NCBI RefSeq assembly: GCF_000524195.1 | Contig: NW_020170437.1 | Span: 443,525 to 507,524 of the forward strand | DNA: 64,000 bases | Reading direction: 5' to 3' | DNA from: Echinococcus granulosus | Taxonomy: Eukaryota; Platyhelminthes; Cestoda; Cyclophyllidea; Taeniidae | In this document: positions 62,365-64,000 of the stretch, piece after piece | Layout of the letters: each line of letters starts with the position of its first letter | Position numbering within the stretch: position 1 is the first letter of the stretch | The notes under the pieces: model-generated | What the model was told of the DNA's origin: nothing | The model's input: only the letters and a program-made list of their open reading frames with translations | Database searches by the model: none | Position numbers and translations under genes: made by a program

Positions 62365-64000
62365 GTAGGCTAAATCGTCGTAAAGTTTTGTTATGATTTA
62401 TCTCACAGATACGAATGAGTAATTCGTCAAGCAATTTTTCCTTCCTGATTTTTAGTTGTTTAGGCAAATTTCTTGACTGACAAGATTACAAATCCTTGCA
62501 AATTAAGTACTTCATTTGCGACTATCTTGTTGGTTGGACCAGCGCTACTTTAAAAAAAAAAACATTTCTGGGTTATTTTGTTCTGCTCGCACTGACCTAA
62601 TATTTAGCATTTATCTCTTAAAGCCAATATTGTAGATGACTTCCTTTTAGCTATAGTGCTTCAAAGGGTAATGCTTTTGGAAGCCGTCGTTTTGAAGTAT
62701 GAAGCCTGCTTTAGGGAACGCATTACCCCCCGAAAAAGGCGCAAGTGCCATCCATCTAGATGAAACCTTAACGTCGGGATCTTTAATAGTTATGTCATTC
62801 ACGATTGCATTTGATCCATCATAATTGGCAGTGCCTTGGAAAACTAGTGCTACGCTCCACATAATTACCTAAAATCCATTATTTGCACTAGGAGCCTCCT
62901 TTACAAGCAGAATGGTACTGTTCAAAAGAGGCACCCGATTTCATTAATTTAATAAAATTCGGCTGTTGTGTTTATTTTTAAAGTGGTATATTCGTGTGCC
63001 AAGAGCATTTTTATCATTTTTTGTTGTGTCCGTAGTATGGCCGAATATTTACATTAAAAAGGAAGCTATAATCACAGGAAAAGTAAACGCTTGAGTAAAT
63101 TTTTCATAGAACTTTTACTGTAGAAAAGAAGCGCGAAAAAGCTAGTGAACTATTTTTCTACCTTGGTTTGTGGTTGCGACTAATTCCGTTTGTTACACGC
63201 ATTGCCGCCACCGGTGTTGTAACAGGATTAATTGATAAATTTCGCATTTCGAAAATCGCTTGAAAGTCATAAAATTACTAGTTAGATTGAAAACTCGATA
63301 CAATGCATGCCCAATAGACCGCTATTAATATAATTCCAAATAGTTATGATAATGATCAAAGTTCTCGAGTGTCAAGTCGTGTTTTTTAAGGTGGATTTAT
63401 TTATCAACGGTTTATGATGTCAGAGGCTTTCACTTTTCGAGGTACTTTGCCAGTAAATTATTTTTGTCTAGAGACCCTTTTAATGTTATCTCTGGGAGTT
63501 GCTAATAATTTCTATCAACTAATTTAGTTAAAATTTTGAGGAAATAGTTTTAGTTTTCTTCAAGCAACAAAAAAGAGGTTATATTTGTTTCCTATGGCTA
63601 GTAGAGTAAGGATCTTGGTACCATTCATTCTCTTTTCCCATTAGGGCCATTTAGCTACCAGTACGAAAGTTAATTGTTGGCTCTTTACCTCTGGCCTCGT
63701 TATATCCACACTTCAGCCATCGAAAGTTTTAGGAATTAAAAACAACTGGACATGTTACACAAGGCAGGAATTTTAAGTTGTCCATTCTTAGTGGATTCAG
63801 ATAAAAAGGAAAATCGACCACACTTTGCGTAAAAAATGGGAATTACCCGAAATAATAATGCAATTTTGGACTGGTCGCTTATTTGAGCGAATAAAAGGTG
63901 TCTGTGCTCCTGCTGATTCCAAATAATTCAAACACCGGTCATGGATATGGGCGCAATGAGGTCATAGTCCGGCGTTGATAGTAAATCCAGAATGAATGCA
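62365..64000. other. Intron of the amidohydrolase gene to the window edge
   Basis: The sequence after the gtaggc donor is AT-rich. I looked for an exon continuing with a (L/F)VDxHxH motif and found none. No other gene is supported. Confidence 0.5.

Overview
The window is nuclear eukaryotic DNA with spliced genes, AT-rich intergenic sequence, multi-kilobase introns and a set of very short introns (34-44 nt in one gene). The protein families are animal ones. A short LTR element is present as one full copy, one solo LTR and one decayed piece. Together these suggest a parasitic flatworm, most likely a tapeworm. This is inferred from gene architecture and the repeat, not from a database match. Exon models were read by eye from splice sites, reading phase and known family motifs. 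Every multi-exon model given closes in phase, but terminal exons and UTRs are uncertain.

Layout, left to right. (1) 1-69 minus: end of an exon of a gene running off the left edge, then about 3.3 kb with no gene. (2) 3396-6292 minus: a seven-exon, coiled-coil-rich protein of about 494 aa, tentatively like augmin subunit HAUS3. (3) 6734-6936: a solo LTR with a 4-bp direct repeat on each side. (4) 7722-17315 plus: a six-exon small CTD phosphatase (SCP/CTDSPL family). (5) 20407-20835 minus: an uninterrupted coding sequence for the U5 snRNP protein TXNL4A/Dim1. (6) 22019-33782 plus: THADA, about 31 exons and about 1819 aa, the largest gene. (7) 38402-45903 minus: a TTLL6/TTLL13-type tubulin polyglutamylase, possibly with another C-terminal exon at 36569-37138. 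(8) 46984-48073: a complete miniature LTR retrotransposon with two LTRs, primer binding site and polypurine tract. (9) 48583-53918 minus: a calcium-regulated mitochondrial ATP-Mg/Pi carrier (SCaMC/SLC25A24 family); its first intron holds a 100-N assembly gap. (10) 56634-62364 plus: first three coding exons of an amidohydrolase most like imidazolonepropionase (AMDHD1), continuing past the right edge.

The genes do not form one pathway. They are neighbouring housekeeping functions: spliceosome (TXNL4A), tRNA modification (THADA), microtubule modification (TTLL and perhaps augmin), phosphatase signalling, mitochondrial transport and amino-acid breakdown. They sit mostly in head-to-head pairs (HAUS3-like/SCP, TXNL4A/THADA, SCaMC/amidohydrolase) and tail-to-tail pairs (SCP/TXNL4A, THADA/TTLL). 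I found no tRNA, rRNA, CRISPR or bacterial-type operon. The items most worth a second look are the miniature LTR element, the coiled-coil gene, the splice acceptors lying 1-4 nt before four start codons, and the altered second EF hand of the carrier.
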